From contig JBOZIK010000001.1 of the NCBI GenBank assembly GCA_051453625.1, positions 57,970,896 to 57,994,723 on the forward strand: DNA of 23,828 bases, given 5' to 3'. The DNA comes from Welwitschia mirabilis. Its lineage: Eukaryota; Gnetophyta; Gnetopsida; Welwitschiales. The translations under genes and the position numbers were made by a program. Below, piece after piece: positions 9,723 through 20,182 of the stretch (the stretch's first letter is position 1; every line of letters starts with the position of its first letter). The notes under the pieces were generated by a model that saw nothing but the letters and a program-made list of their open reading frames with translations, did no database searches and was not told where the DNA came from.

Positions 9723-10456
9723 AAATCTATTTGTTATGTAATACAGTCAAACCAAAATAAGCTATGTGAATACCTGATATGATTCTAATTATGATAACTA
9801 AAAAAAATTATATAAATTTTATCTACCTTATAATACAATCCAAAGAAATAAGAAAATCCAGAGATTGAGAATGGTAGTAAAACTTGATTAATGAGGTAGG
9901 AAAACAAATGAGCTTCAAAGATTTTAGTTCAAATTATCCACTAGAAATCCTTCATTTCATTGATATTTTTCAATTTCCTAAAACATAACCCAAAGTATAA
10001 AGTTGTGATGTCTCGGGTGATGGTGACATAAAATTATTCACCATATGATGGATTGGTAAATTTAATAGTCACTTAGTTCTTCATAACCATTTCATTAATA
10101 TAGAAAGTAAGGACTACAATACTTAAAATCCATTAAATAAAGATAACTATATCAAACTGACATAAATAATTTACTTAATTAATGATATAACTTGATAATA
10201 TAATTTTTACTTAATAATTCTAAGTATAAAACTATTTACAACATGAAATAAAAAATGAGAAACTACTTTTCTATTAAATCAAAAATGTAAATTACATAAA
10301 ATGAAGAAGATAAGGATAGTATGGATTCCTTGAATTAGTTTTAAAACAAGTTCACTTCCAAAGAAGGTACTTTAAAGGCCATGTTGACTATGATGCTCCA
10401 AGGATTTCTACTATGTTTATCAATCAAAGGATGTTTATAAATGAAGGGATAAGGCC

Positions 10457-10464
10457 CTTTTATA
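10457..10464 (-). promoter_or_regulatory. TATA box of LTR B (TATAAAAG)
   Basis: Minus strand TATAAAAGGGCC, identical over 12 bases to the box in LTR C, directly after the sub-repeats. This is the best-preserved short motif of the family. Confidence 0.65.
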
Positions 10465-10544
10465 AGAAAGTATGAGGTAGAAGTATATGGAATCCTTTGG
10501 CTTGTAGTAGTAAGTGGGTAGTTATAATTCCTTAGCTGGAAGCA

Positions 10545-10745
10545 TTAAGTAGGGTGGATAAGATTCTATCTCATAGTGTTTGATGGAGGTTGTCATATAG
10601 CATTAGGTAAAATCTTTGTTTTATAAGATTTGGTAAAGGTTGTCATGTAGAGTTAGATGAAATCTTTATCTTATATCATTTGGTAAATGTTGTCATATAG
10701 GATTAGGTAGAATCTTCATTTTATAGTGTTTAGTGGAGGTTGTAA
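10545..10745 (-). repeat. U3 tandem sub-repeats in LTR B
   Basis: Seven or so units seen on the plus strand as 'gtcatatagcattaggtaaaatctt' variants (the complement of the 'cctaatgctataagata' units of A and C), each about 24-30 bp. Confidence 0.7.
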
Positions 10746-10748
10746 TGA

Positions 10749-11012
10749 TTGGACTTTGAAGTTGAATTCTTTTACCAGTTGCTACTATCACCACATGTCT
10801 ATAGTACCATCTTCACATGCCACTACCACATGTCTTCCAATACTACTACTATGTGTCATTGCCTGATGTCTCCATTGCCATCATTGGTTTATGCAGAATT
10901 GTATCTGTCTTCTACCATGTATTCTAAAACGTGGCTAACAATCTATAATTATTATGAAGAAAAGTATAAAATTAAGTCTTCTTTTAAAAACAAAAGAAGA
11001 TATATCTTATGA
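10749..11012 (+). other. 87-codon ORF antisense to LTR B U3, conserved in LTR A
   Basis: Gapless partner of the antisense frame in LTR A (2375-2638), about 56% identical by my count, with conserved SKTWL, IYN.YEEK and FKN.R..IL. The Ser/Thr/Cys/Tyr-rich middle overlaps short 'cacatg..actac' DNA repeats, which may explain part of the composition. No known domain. Could be a real antisense product or the shadow of conserved U3 DNA. Confidence 0.25.
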
Positions 11013-11095
11013 TTAAAATAATTAAATAACTATCTTTATTTATAATAAATTATCCTAAAAACACTTGATATAAATGTAATTGTTTACATGTTAAT

Positions 11096-11190
11096 AGGTG
11101 CATTTAAGTATAAGATAATGATGCTTATTAATTGCTTCTCTTAATGAAACTATGAGTGGATATCCTATCTTAAAGCAAAATTAGGTAATA
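11096..11190. other. Spacer between head-to-head LTRs B and C
   Basis: About 95 bases separating the 5' ends of two LTRs that point away from each other. It could be the host sequence between two insertions, or LTR sequence beyond the block I can align. Confidence 0.4.
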
Positions 11191-11752
11191 ATTATTAACA
11201 TGTAAAAATTGCATTTAGAACAAGTAGTTTATGCTAGTTTAGCTTAAGAAATATATTGAATTAATGCTTTTTATGATGAAATTATCTTTCTTAATTTTAT
11301 CACAAATTACAAAGTTATGCACTTTTCCATGATAAGTTCGAGTACTTAATAAAATAATGGACATCATGCATAAACAGAAGCTAATCTAATAAAAAATGTT
11401 GATAGTACAAGTGAATCTATATGATGGCACTAGTTCCTATGAATAAATAAACTTTAAACTAACATACTAGACTTATCATGAAGTAACATGTGGAATGTAG
11501 TTATGGGCACTGTTAATTACTACATTTTAGTTAGCTATGATCTTTAGATACGTATGGAATTGATAAGGTAGACACATGACATTAATGTAACAGACATGTA
11601 GCGATGGCATGGTAGTTAAGTGATACACATAAGTGATAGTGGCATGTGATAGTAACATTAATACACATAGTGATAGAATTAGTTAAAAGCATCTAGACAT
11701 AAGACCACATATTGGAATGATTATGAAGTTTCTCCATCAAAAGCTACATAAA

Positions 11753-11920
11753 TAAGATTTCACCTAATGTTATAAGATAGAATCTTATCCCTCTAATAAT
11801 AAATAACAAAGATTCTACCCAACACTATAAGGCAAAGTCTTATTCACCTAATGCTAAAAGCTAAAGATTATAACTAATGCTATAAGACAGAGTCCAACCC
11901 CCTTACCTACTACTATAAGC
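11753..11920 (+). repeat. U3 tandem sub-repeats in LTR C
   Basis: Five or six units of 'cctaatgctataagata' type, fewer than in A and B. Confidence 0.65.
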
Positions 11921-11955
11921 CAATAAATCGAACTATTCCCCTCCTTAGCTTCACC

Positions 11956-11963
11956 TATAAAAG
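11956..11963 (+). promoter_or_regulatory. TATA box of LTR C (TATAAAAG)
   Basis: TATAAAAGGGCC followed by 'ttaaatcccctc', same as LTR B and the weaker box of LTR A. Confidence 0.65.
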
Positions 11964-12124
11964 GGCCTTAAATCCCCTCATTATAATAAAATTCTTTAGT
12001 GGTAAAAGCTCTTTTATACTTTGGAGTTAATCTTCTTTAAGATTTCTTGCTAAGTTTCCTCTAAAGCAAAGTCTATACTTCATGTTTATTCTTTTTTAAA
12101 ATGTAAGTAATTTTTTTTTATGTT

Positions 12125-12130
12125 AATAAA
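12125..12130 (+). terminator. Polyadenylation signal AATAAA of LTR C
   Basis: About 170 bases after the TATA box, as in LTR A; marks the R region. Confidence 0.4.
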
Positions 12131-12686
12131 ATCGTAGTTTCTCTATCTTTGATTTAAAGTAGTAATTTACTTTGCAATTTGAATGCTTTATCAGAACTAT
12201 GTTACTATTAAGAATATTTTATTGAGTGAATTCTTATGCTTTAACTGAGCTAATAGTTGCAAGTATGTGATGGTTCTTAAGTAAAATTTACTATTTTTCA
12301 TGCTTATACTTGAACTAAAAATAGGTTGAATAACATAAAGGATTTCACACAACACTTATGTAATGGAAGAGATTATTCCATTATAATCTAAATGTAAACA
12401 ACTTAACTAAGGAAGTATTAACTTAAGTAATTACTATATTTTTTAATTAAGTGTCACATATAGATAACTCATGTTAGATTAGACTATTATTTTATTTCTA
12501 TTTCTTCATTAGAAGTTTTCTACTTTAATCATACTTTGTATTTAAATCCCTATTATTTTCCTTTTACTTTACAACTATTTATGTGCTAAATTTTATAAGC
12601 TAACCACATTCATCCCTATGAAGAGGATGATATTGGGTACTTTCCTAGTTTAAAATATAAGGTAGTTAAATGACCTAAACATTTTG

Positions 12687-12704
12687 TAACACCATTTCTA
12701 GGGA
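12687..12704 (+). other. Decayed primer binding site of element C (tRNA-Asp type)
   Basis: Reads TAACACCATTTCTAGGGA. It matches 11 of 18 bases of the plant tRNA-Asp complement TGGCGCCGTTGCCGGGGA; six of seven differences are G to A or C to T, and the one transversion (position 11, T) is also in element B. It is five bases after the LTR terminal CA, the usual spacing. Confidence 0.6.
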
Positions 12705-12779
12705 ATATGATATGGTAAGTTTTATTAGTAGTACATAAAAAAATTTCTCTTCTTACTTTTTTTAGGTAGCTACATTTTC

Positions 12780-12782
<3 letters not shown>

Positions 12783-12827
<45 letters not shown>

Positions 12828-13257
12828 NNNNNNNNNNNNNNNNNNNNNNNNNNNNNNNNNNNNNNNNNNNNNNNNNNNNNNNNNNNNNNNNNNNNNNNNN
12901 NNNNNNNNNNNNNNNNNNNNNNNNNNNNNNNNNNNNNNNNNNNNNNNNNNNNNNNNNNNNNNNNNNNNNNNNNNNNNNNNNNNNNNNNNNNNNNNNNNNN
13001 NNNNNNNNNNNNNNNNNNNNNNNNNNNNNNNNNNNNNNNNNNNNNNNNNNNNNNNNNNNNNNNNNNNNNNNNNNNNNNNNNNNNNNNNNNNNNNNNNNNN
13101 NNNNNNNNNNNNNNNNNNNNNNNNNNNNNNNNNNNNNNNNNNNNNNNNNNNNNNNNNNNNNNNNNNNNNNNNNNNNNNNNNNNNNNNNNNNNNNNNNNNN
13201 NNNNNNNNNNNNNNNNNNNNNNNNNNNNNNNNNNNNNNNNNNNNNNNNNNNNNNNNN

Positions 13258-13322
<65 letters not shown>
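12783..13322 (+). repeat. (CT)n microsatellite spanning an assembly gap
   Basis: Pure CT on both sides of the 430 N (about 45 bases before, about 63 after). The gap is most simply an unresolved continuation of the repeat. The B leader has no CT run at this place, so it is specific to C. Confidence 0.9.
12828..13257. other. Assembly gap (430 N)
   Basis: Unknown bases bounded on both sides by CT repeat. Confidence 0.99.
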
Positions 13323-13324
<2 letters not shown>

Positions 13325-13946
13325 TTTTCTTTTTCTTTTTTAACTTTTAGTAGTTGTTACTAGTTATCTCCAGTGTTATCCAACCTAGTCTATCTAGTTT
13401 TTTTGTTTTTTTCACATTCTAGTGGCTAGTACTGGGCCATTCTAGTAAAACCCAAACTAGATTAACTTTCTTTTGATTTCTAGTGCTAACCAAGAAAAAT
13501 GGTATTGCATTGCTTGTAATTAGTGTATTTTTAGGTGAGTTATTGATTTCTTTGGTTGAAAAGCAAAGAAGATAAAGAATCAAAGATTCAACACTAGACA
13601 TTGCATTAAACAAGAGCAATATTTACTTCTTATTTTTAATCTCTATTTTCTATATTAAAAAAGAAAGAGAGAATTTTTTAGTTATTTTTCTATTTCAAAG
13701 AGAAAATGTTTTTATTTAAGAAAAGATAAAAATCATTTTTTATTTATTAATTTACTTTGCATTAAGTTATTTTAATTTTTACATATTTTTGTTGTTTTTC
13801 TAAACTGTCATTAGTGAAATTCATGATTCTAAATCTTCTCATAATGAATAAAATGTTTCTTCTATTAATTTATCTTTAGAATTTAAATTGAAATTTGGTT
13901 ATGGAGATAACTTTTCTTTTACTTTGAAATCAATTTATAAAGATCT

Positions 13947-14327
13947 AAACATGTTTCTCCTGATGACATTAATTATTCTAGCATACTTTCTTTTAAGAAA
14001 GATGTTTTTCATAAGCTATTTGAAAAAAAATAAGAAAGTCATAGGCTGGGATTCATCTAATTTCAAACAAATAGACTCTACTATTTGAACTTTCTTCTTC
14101 TTTTGGAATTGTTGAATATCTATGTAGAATCCTCCCATAGAAATGCCTTCCCTTTTATGCTATCACTTAATCCCCATTTTTGTCATTTTGAGCCTAATAG
14201 CCATAATTCTTTTGAGTAATTTTTCTTACATTGCACTGCAAAATACACTATTAATAATAGCCTAACTTTGAACCACTCAAACCATTTCATGAAAATTTTG
14301 GTTATGCCAAAAGATGTTTTTCTCATA
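13947..14327 (+). pseudogene. Broken internal ORF of element C (unknown protein), cut by gap
   Basis: One frame of 127 codons with only three TAA stops, where about eleven are expected at this base composition. It begins HVSPDDINYSSILSFKKDVF and corresponds to HFPSPMAF.LLLSSSKNN in the element A frame near 443. The upstream part (from about 13810, another frame) includes 'SKSSHNE' and may be an earlier section after a frameshift. It runs into the 584-N gap; after the gap the ending HLFNHFLKPF (about 14927-14956) matches the end of the A protein. No catalytic motif seen, function unknown. Confidence 0.45.
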
Positions 14328-14911
14328 NNNNNNNNNNNNNNNNNNNNNNNNNNNNNNNNNNNNNNNNNNNNNNNNNNNNNNNNNNNNNNNNNNNNNNNNN
14401 NNNNNNNNNNNNNNNNNNNNNNNNNNNNNNNNNNNNNNNNNNNNNNNNNNNNNNNNNNNNNNNNNNNNNNNNNNNNNNNNNNNNNNNNNNNNNNNNNNNN
14501 NNNNNNNNNNNNNNNNNNNNNNNNNNNNNNNNNNNNNNNNNNNNNNNNNNNNNNNNNNNNNNNNNNNNNNNNNNNNNNNNNNNNNNNNNNNNNNNNNNNN
14601 NNNNNNNNNNNNNNNNNNNNNNNNNNNNNNNNNNNNNNNNNNNNNNNNNNNNNNNNNNNNNNNNNNNNNNNNNNNNNNNNNNNNNNNNNNNNNNNNNNNN
14701 NNNNNNNNNNNNNNNNNNNNNNNNNNNNNNNNNNNNNNNNNNNNNNNNNNNNNNNNNNNNNNNNNNNNNNNNNNNNNNNNNNNNNNNNNNNNNNNNNNNN
14801 NNNNNNNNNNNNNNNNNNNNNNNNNNNNNNNNNNNNNNNNNNNNNNNNNNNNNNNNNNNNNNNNNNNNNNNNNNNNNNNNNNNNNNNNNNNNNNNNNNNN
14901 NNNNNNNNNNN
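14328..14911. other. Assembly gap (584 N)
   Basis: Removes the middle of the element C frame. By comparison with element A, roughly 200 bases would be expected here, so the gap estimate or an insertion needs explaining. Confidence 0.99.
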
Positions 14912-15640
14912 ACCTAAGAATTAACATTTGTTCAACCATTTTCTTAAGCCTTTTTATACATGAATTCCATGTTTAAACCACCTCATTAAGCCTACAAATA
15001 ACCGACTCCTCTCATCCACCTATGAGTTTATGACACTTACTACCCTTGGTTAATTGGATTTAATATTTAACCTGATAATAAGTCATCTTCCTGTCATTTC
15101 AAATATTTGTTGAGGCTAAGTATGCTTAAGATATTTGGGTGGAAGTGATGCTTATTTTAAGTTATATGATTAACACTACATTCACTTAAGGTATTAAATT
15201 TAGGAGAAAAAAGAGGATGAAAAGGTATAATCTACTTACTTGCTATACTCTTTTGTTTTCAAGTATTTATGAGGATAAGATTAATTCTTAATTAGGCTAT
15301 GGGCTAATGAACCCTCTAATGTGCAAAAAAAAAAAAATGTTTATGAAAAGTAGAAGAAAAAAATAATGTCTATTTTATAAAAGCACATTTTATTTTTGAT
15401 TAATTTACAAGATTTAAATAACTACATTAGGCCTATAGACACTTAGTAGTAATGCTACTCTAATGATCTACTTATAACATGTTCAACTACATCTGGCTTA
15501 TGAACACTTACAAGCAACGTTGCACTAATTTCTTCATAAAAAAATGCTTAACTCTATTGGGGGAAAATTTTCATAATATTGGATGCTTAGTGAGATCAAA
15601 ATCCTTGAAATTGAATTAATTTTAATGGTAGGAAGGAAAC
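14912..15640 (+). mobile_element. End of ORF and 3' non-coding region of element C
   Basis: The first 50 bases carry the last residues of the broken frame (HLFNHFLKPF). The rest aligns by eye with about 960-1640 of element A, including the shared 'acatgttcaact' block at 15479. After about 15640 the resemblance to A fades. Confidence 0.45.
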
Positions 15641-16959
15641 TGGAATGATAACAAGATGGAAATTATAGACCTTGTGTTTTGTTTTCTTGAATAGTTATTG
15701 ATGAGAACAAATAATGATTTAAATTCTTATTATTAATAAAAAACTTTTATTCCTATGATTATGTATTTTAGATGGTATTCTATATGTATCTTTAGTATTT
15801 TGATTAATGTAGTAAGCTAGTTAATAGATTTAGTTAATTAGCATATTAGTGGGTTAATGTATATATTATATCATTATGTTGTAGGTACAAAATGCCATTT
15901 AGCATGAGGACAAGAGAGAAGACTAAGGTGGTAGAAATATATGAAAAACCTCAACCATAAAACTACCCTTTAAGAGAAAAAAAAGGAAATGGAAAAATAG
16001 AAAGGGGCTAAATGATATAAGAAGGAGATCACCATGGAGAGTGAGGATCTTTTGGCAAAAAGGCTTTAGAAATAGAACTAAGGCTAAAGAGGTTAAGGAA
16101 AATCTATAGTCATCCTACAAAGAACACAATAACATCTCTAATATCCCATTGTTTCCTAGAAAAAAAACATAAACTTATTAGTAGATTCCTATAAAAAAGT
16201 TTGGTATTTGAATATAAAGCCAAAAACATTATTTTTTTAAATATCATTATGAACATGTTTTACTTGAAAAAGTAATTTTTTTTCTTTTACTTGTTCCTAT
16301 TTGTGTAGCTGAACATGAATTAGGATAATTAGTAATACTTAAAAATAAGTATTATTCAGCATTTTATCTAAAATATCTATTATGTTTTTCTATTTTCTTC
16401 ATTCCCTCTAATGTACTATATGTATATAGCAAATGTATTAATTATCAACCTGACTAGTTCAAATAGCTTTATCATGAACTTATATTAATGATGCATTTTA
16501 AACTAAATGGTTGAAGTGCTAGTGTCTCAACTAATTCTTTAGTAAATCTTTGATTTTTATTTAATGATTTAAGATTCTTTCATATTAACAACATCATTGT
16601 TTTTGGCATTTTTTAGCTTAGTTTTTAATATTTTATACATTTATTTTACAACATAAGCTTCCATCATTTTGGTTCTAGAAGGAGGGCTATTATTAAGCCA
16701 ACTAGTAGATATGAAGAAGTCTATAATTTAATGAGATAATCAAGGAAAATGACGAGATGAAAAAAGTAGGTATATTAAAGACCCTAAGAAATATGATTTG
16801 GATGAGCAAACTAGAGGTAAGATTAAAATAGAAATAGAAGAAAAATATTTTATGATGGATGAACCACTCTTGGAAAGACTATGAAGGAATAAATCTTTTC
16901 TAAATTAATGAATGAATTAGATCAGTGATTACTTACTCTTCTTAAATCACCTCTTACTC
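15641..16959. other. Unassigned; possible further decayed coding pieces
   Basis: No LTR of the A/B/C family is visible where the 3' LTR of C would be expected. Two purine-rich stretches read as protein-like: 15891-16010 (MPFSMRTREKTKVVEIYEK, then stops) and 16750-16860 (DEKSRYIKDPKKYDLDEQTR). Neither can be assigned. A perfect 8-bp inverted repeat at 16334-16353 is likely trivial in such AT-rich DNA. Confidence 0.35.
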
Positions 16960-18227
16960 AAGGATAATCTTCCTGAATAGTTAAGATAAATAAATGTTGT
17001 GGTACATATTTATGCAATATTACATCCTTAGTCAAATCCTATTAATCACAAATATGTGCACAAATACAACACACTAATATAGATGGGAGTGAATCCAAAT
17101 GTTATAATCCATTCAAGGAACTAGACTCAAAACTACAAGATTGATTTTTATGAAATAAAGATTTAAAAATAAAAAACAAGAATTTAAGAAAAGTAAATAC
17201 ACAATGTAAATGCAAATGCAAACTACCCCAAATGCAATATCTATTTGACTATCAAATATCTATCATTAAGATCAGCATTGCATAACCTAGATCAATCAAG
17301 GAAACTATCACTAATCAAAATCAATCTAATCTATCAAGTTTGTTAGACAGAACACAAAAACATGCAATAATTTAATTTATACAATGTAATGCAAGATCCT
17401 AAACTAATGATTTTAACCTTAAAAAGGGTTTCCCTCATGACCTATATCACAGATGAAGCTATTACAAAATCAAAAGTAACATAAACCATAAGAGAGATGC
17501 TTATAAATATGAATAAAACTAAAAGAATATTTCCATTAAAAGATGAACCAACATCCTGTTATAAAGTAGAAACACCTCAATGAAGGAGACATAGCCCAAC
17601 ACTAAGGAAGATCCCTTTCTACAACTATTGGATGGACCTTTAGCCCTTAGATCTCCTATCAAGAAAATTTCTAATGCAAACAAAGATGATTAAAGTTAAG
17701 GGCAAAGGTGGTATTTATTAATAATAATAAATCCTAATAATAGCAAATTTAACAGACATGACAACATCCTAATGGTTGCACAAGAGAGCACATGATCCAT
17801 TACAGAAGTTTGATGGAGTTTGGTACATTTGCTAAAAATAGATGATCATCCTAGTTATCATACAAACGAGGGTGGGGACGATGCCACATAACAAAGTTCT
17901 ATATTTATTCTTAACATCGGTCTAGTCAGTATCTTAGTCATCATGCAAGTGATGTCATCTTGGTCTATCATCTGGACAATGGAGGGAATACTGACCTTCT
18001 TGAAATTATTTATTGAGTTATGTTGTCCTTGAAACTTATTAATTCCTCCTCAAAATGTAAAATATTATAGTTAATTTAAAATTCCTCCAAAAGAGCTAGT
18101 ATTTGTGCATTTTCATGATTTTCTTTTTAACTCTCAATAATCATCATTTTGTATTTAAACTTATCTAAATGTCATGCAAAACTACCTAGCATACCCTGTT
18201 AAAAACATATAATTTAGCATTGCAACA
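16960..18227 (-). mobile_element. Probable LTR of element D (minus strand)
   Basis: Starts on the minus strand with TGTTGCA at 18227, three bases after a G-rich primer-like tract. A possible TATA (aataaatacc) lies near 17720, followed by a slightly GC-richer R-like stretch. The 3' end near 16960-17050 is a guess; no primer binding site was found, so this is best a 3' LTR. It shows no similarity to LTRs A, B and C that I can see. Confidence 0.4.
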
Positions 18228-18230
18228 TAG

Positions 18231-18240
18231 CCCCCAACTT
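18231..18240 (-). other. Polypurine tract of element D (AAGTTGGGGG)
   Basis: On the minus strand AAGTTGGGGG is followed by CTATG. An A/G-rich tract of 'aagttgggggc' or 'aagtttggggg' type right before the 3' LTR is typical of plant Ty3/gypsy elements (recollection). It is striking here because runs of five G are rare in the window. Confidence 0.45.
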
Positions 18241-19361
18241 AATCTTATCAATTCCTGATAAATTTAACAAACAATTATAATTACAAGTTAAGTTGAATAA
18301 GATAAAACACTCTTTAGGGATATGTAACTCATGTTTATAAATCTTAGTATGTAGAAGAAAATCACAGAATTAAATAAACTAAAATGTTTTACCTTGAGAG
18401 ATGAAATGATCATGATGTCGTCTAGACCATTGTCTAGATGATTACGGGGATATAATCAATTAGTAAAATTAATTACTTGAAATCATGCTTATCAAAAAAT
18501 AAGATTAAAATACTTACCTATGCATTAGCCTTCCACTTAAAACATTTAGCACATCAAAAAAAATTAGATGTCATAATAAAAATAATCATCATAAGATATG
18601 ATCCTAATGACTTAGATAAATGATGTACATATATAATCAAAAAAAGTAATAACTCAAAAAGAATATTCATAGATCAAACACTAAGTTTATAAGCACAATC
18701 TACAAGAGAAATATATTAAAATAATCAATTGTAACATTATTCCTTTCATTCATTATCTCATGAATTATTTTTATTATTCCTATAAGGTAAAAAACTAAAA
18801 ATATTCTGCTATTAACTACATATTTTATTAAATAATATCCATAATGCATATCACTCCAATAGTAGGCATTTAAAATCAAATTACCACATTACAAATATGT
18901 CTCATAAAAATGTAGAAATGACACATAAAAATTTAAAATTTGCTCAAAATATCTCAAAATATATATCATAACCCCTCCACCCCACCTCCCCATAGATGAA
19001 TCAATATGTCTTATATTGCATTAAGTTAAAAAAGATCAATATGCAATTTTAAGTACAAGTAAGTAATACAAGTAGGCTAGGAACAGTATTCTGTGCATAA
19101 AAAGAAGGACCATATGTAGTCTAAAAAAGATGAAACATGAAAATGATGATTATTCAAAAATATTAGTGTATCAACCACCTTATCATTTGGATAACATAGA
19201 GTATGACAAAGTCTTTCAAAAGATTAAAAAAATTAAAGTGCTTATCAGAATCATGTAAGCTAAAATAATATCTTAGAGGTTTAAGAAAAGTAGCATAAAG
19301 TATAATGGATGGGAAATGGCTAAGAATCGTGATCAAATTAAGGCATGATAAAGGAGGTAAA

Positions 19362-19597
19362 NNNNNNNNNNNNNNNNNNNNNNNNNNNNNNNNNNNNNNN
19401 NNNNNNNNNNNNNNNNNNNNNNNNNNNNNNNNNNNNNNNNNNNNNNNNNNNNNNNNNNNNNNNNNNNNNNNNNNNNNNNNNNNNNNNNNNNNNNNNNNNN
19501 NNNNNNNNNNNNNNNNNNNNNNNNNNNNNNNNNNNNNNNNNNNNNNNNNNNNNNNNNNNNNNNNNNNNNNNNNNNNNNNNNNNNNNNNNNNNNNNNN
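19362..19597. other. Assembly gap (236 N)
   Basis: Unknown bases; apparent open frames across it are artefacts. Confidence 0.99.
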
Positions 19598-19833
19598 CTT
19601 TGTGATGAAAAAGTAAAAAATTATTTTAGAATACCCAAGAAAACAAGCAAGGAAAACAAAGTTTAAATGAACAACTTAATAACATGAATAAGATTATGTA
19701 CCTATCCTAAACTCAAATCTAGCAAATCGTCATGAAAGAAATCATAAAATCACTTGATGAAGGATGCATGACATAGTGTAAAAACTTCATAAATTACCAC
19801 TCAAATAGAAAGTGATTATGATGATGCTAAGTA

Positions 19834-19907
19834 NNNNNNNNNNNNNNNNNNNNNNNNNNNNNNNNNNNNNNNNNNNNNNNNNNNNNNNNNNNNNNNNNNN
19901 NNNNNNN
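19834..19907. other. Assembly gap (74 N)
   Basis: Unknown bases. Confidence 0.99.
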
Positions 19908-20182
19908 ACACCCAAATCCTCAAAATGAAATGAGCATATGAAAAGACTATAAGCATAATAAGTCTAAGAAATAATCACTGCCTCTAATGACACCAGGAAC
20001 ACCACTAATACCATAGGCTTGAAGTATTTTATTTTAATCCATGATGAGGGGAGTGCAACCATAGTTAGAGAATTAGGGACCCATGAAGCATGACTAATTA
20101 ATTCTTGAGCCCATAGCTACCAATACTACCGAAGGTCTCTCTTGGGAAAATTTATCCTAGTGTGGTAGGACGTTATGGTGAT

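Larger units (their letters stand above)
9724..11095 (-). mobile_element. LTR B (5' LTR, about 1.4 kb)
   Basis: Inverted relative to LTRs A and C. In minus-strand order it has the 'taacatgtaaacaattacattta' start block near 11090, the conserved U3 ORF zone, sub-repeats, a TATA box at 10464, R, a U5 block ('gaagaactaagtgac...atatggtgaataat') matching the second U5 copy of A, and an end near 'acaaatagattt' followed by the primer site. The presence of primer site and leader makes it a 5' LTR. Confidence 0.6.
11191..12681 (+). mobile_element. LTR C (5' LTR, about 1.5 kb)
   Basis: Starts with 'attaacatgtaaaaattgcattta', then a diverged U3 with sub-repeats, TATA at 11956, AATAAA at 12125, and the end block 'aagctaaccacattcatccctatgaagaggatgatattgg' split around 12597-12640, close to LTR A. 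The likely last bases are aaaCA at 12681, five bases before the primer site. U3 upstream of the sub-repeats is more diverged than in A and B and its antisense frame is closed. Confidence 0.6.
12705..13946 (+). mobile_element. 5' leader of element C
   Basis: Non-coding. Holds the CT microsatellite and gap, then about 13330-13800 homologous to the leader of B. An ATG near 13500 corresponds to one in B but its frame closes after six codons. The weak open frames here (for example 13419-13619 minus) have no counterpart in B. Confidence 0.5.

Noticed and set aside
5509-13548. Similar splice-donor-like strings 'ttaggtgagttatt' near 5512 and 13531
   Set aside because: Short, AT-rich and without matching acceptors or flanking coding signal; likely coincidence.
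13888-14088. 66-codon plus-strand frame beginning MKFGYGDNF
   Set aside because: Only its first part may belong to the element C protein; from about 13947 the homology to element A follows a different frame.
14268-14976. Three 218-220 codon open frames
   Set aside because: They are almost entirely N; only the first few codons at 14268-14327 (part of the element C relic) are sequence.
16334-16353. Perfect 8-bp inverted repeat with 4-base loop
   Set aside because: Only A/T-rich bases and no T-run or gene next to it; expected by chance here.
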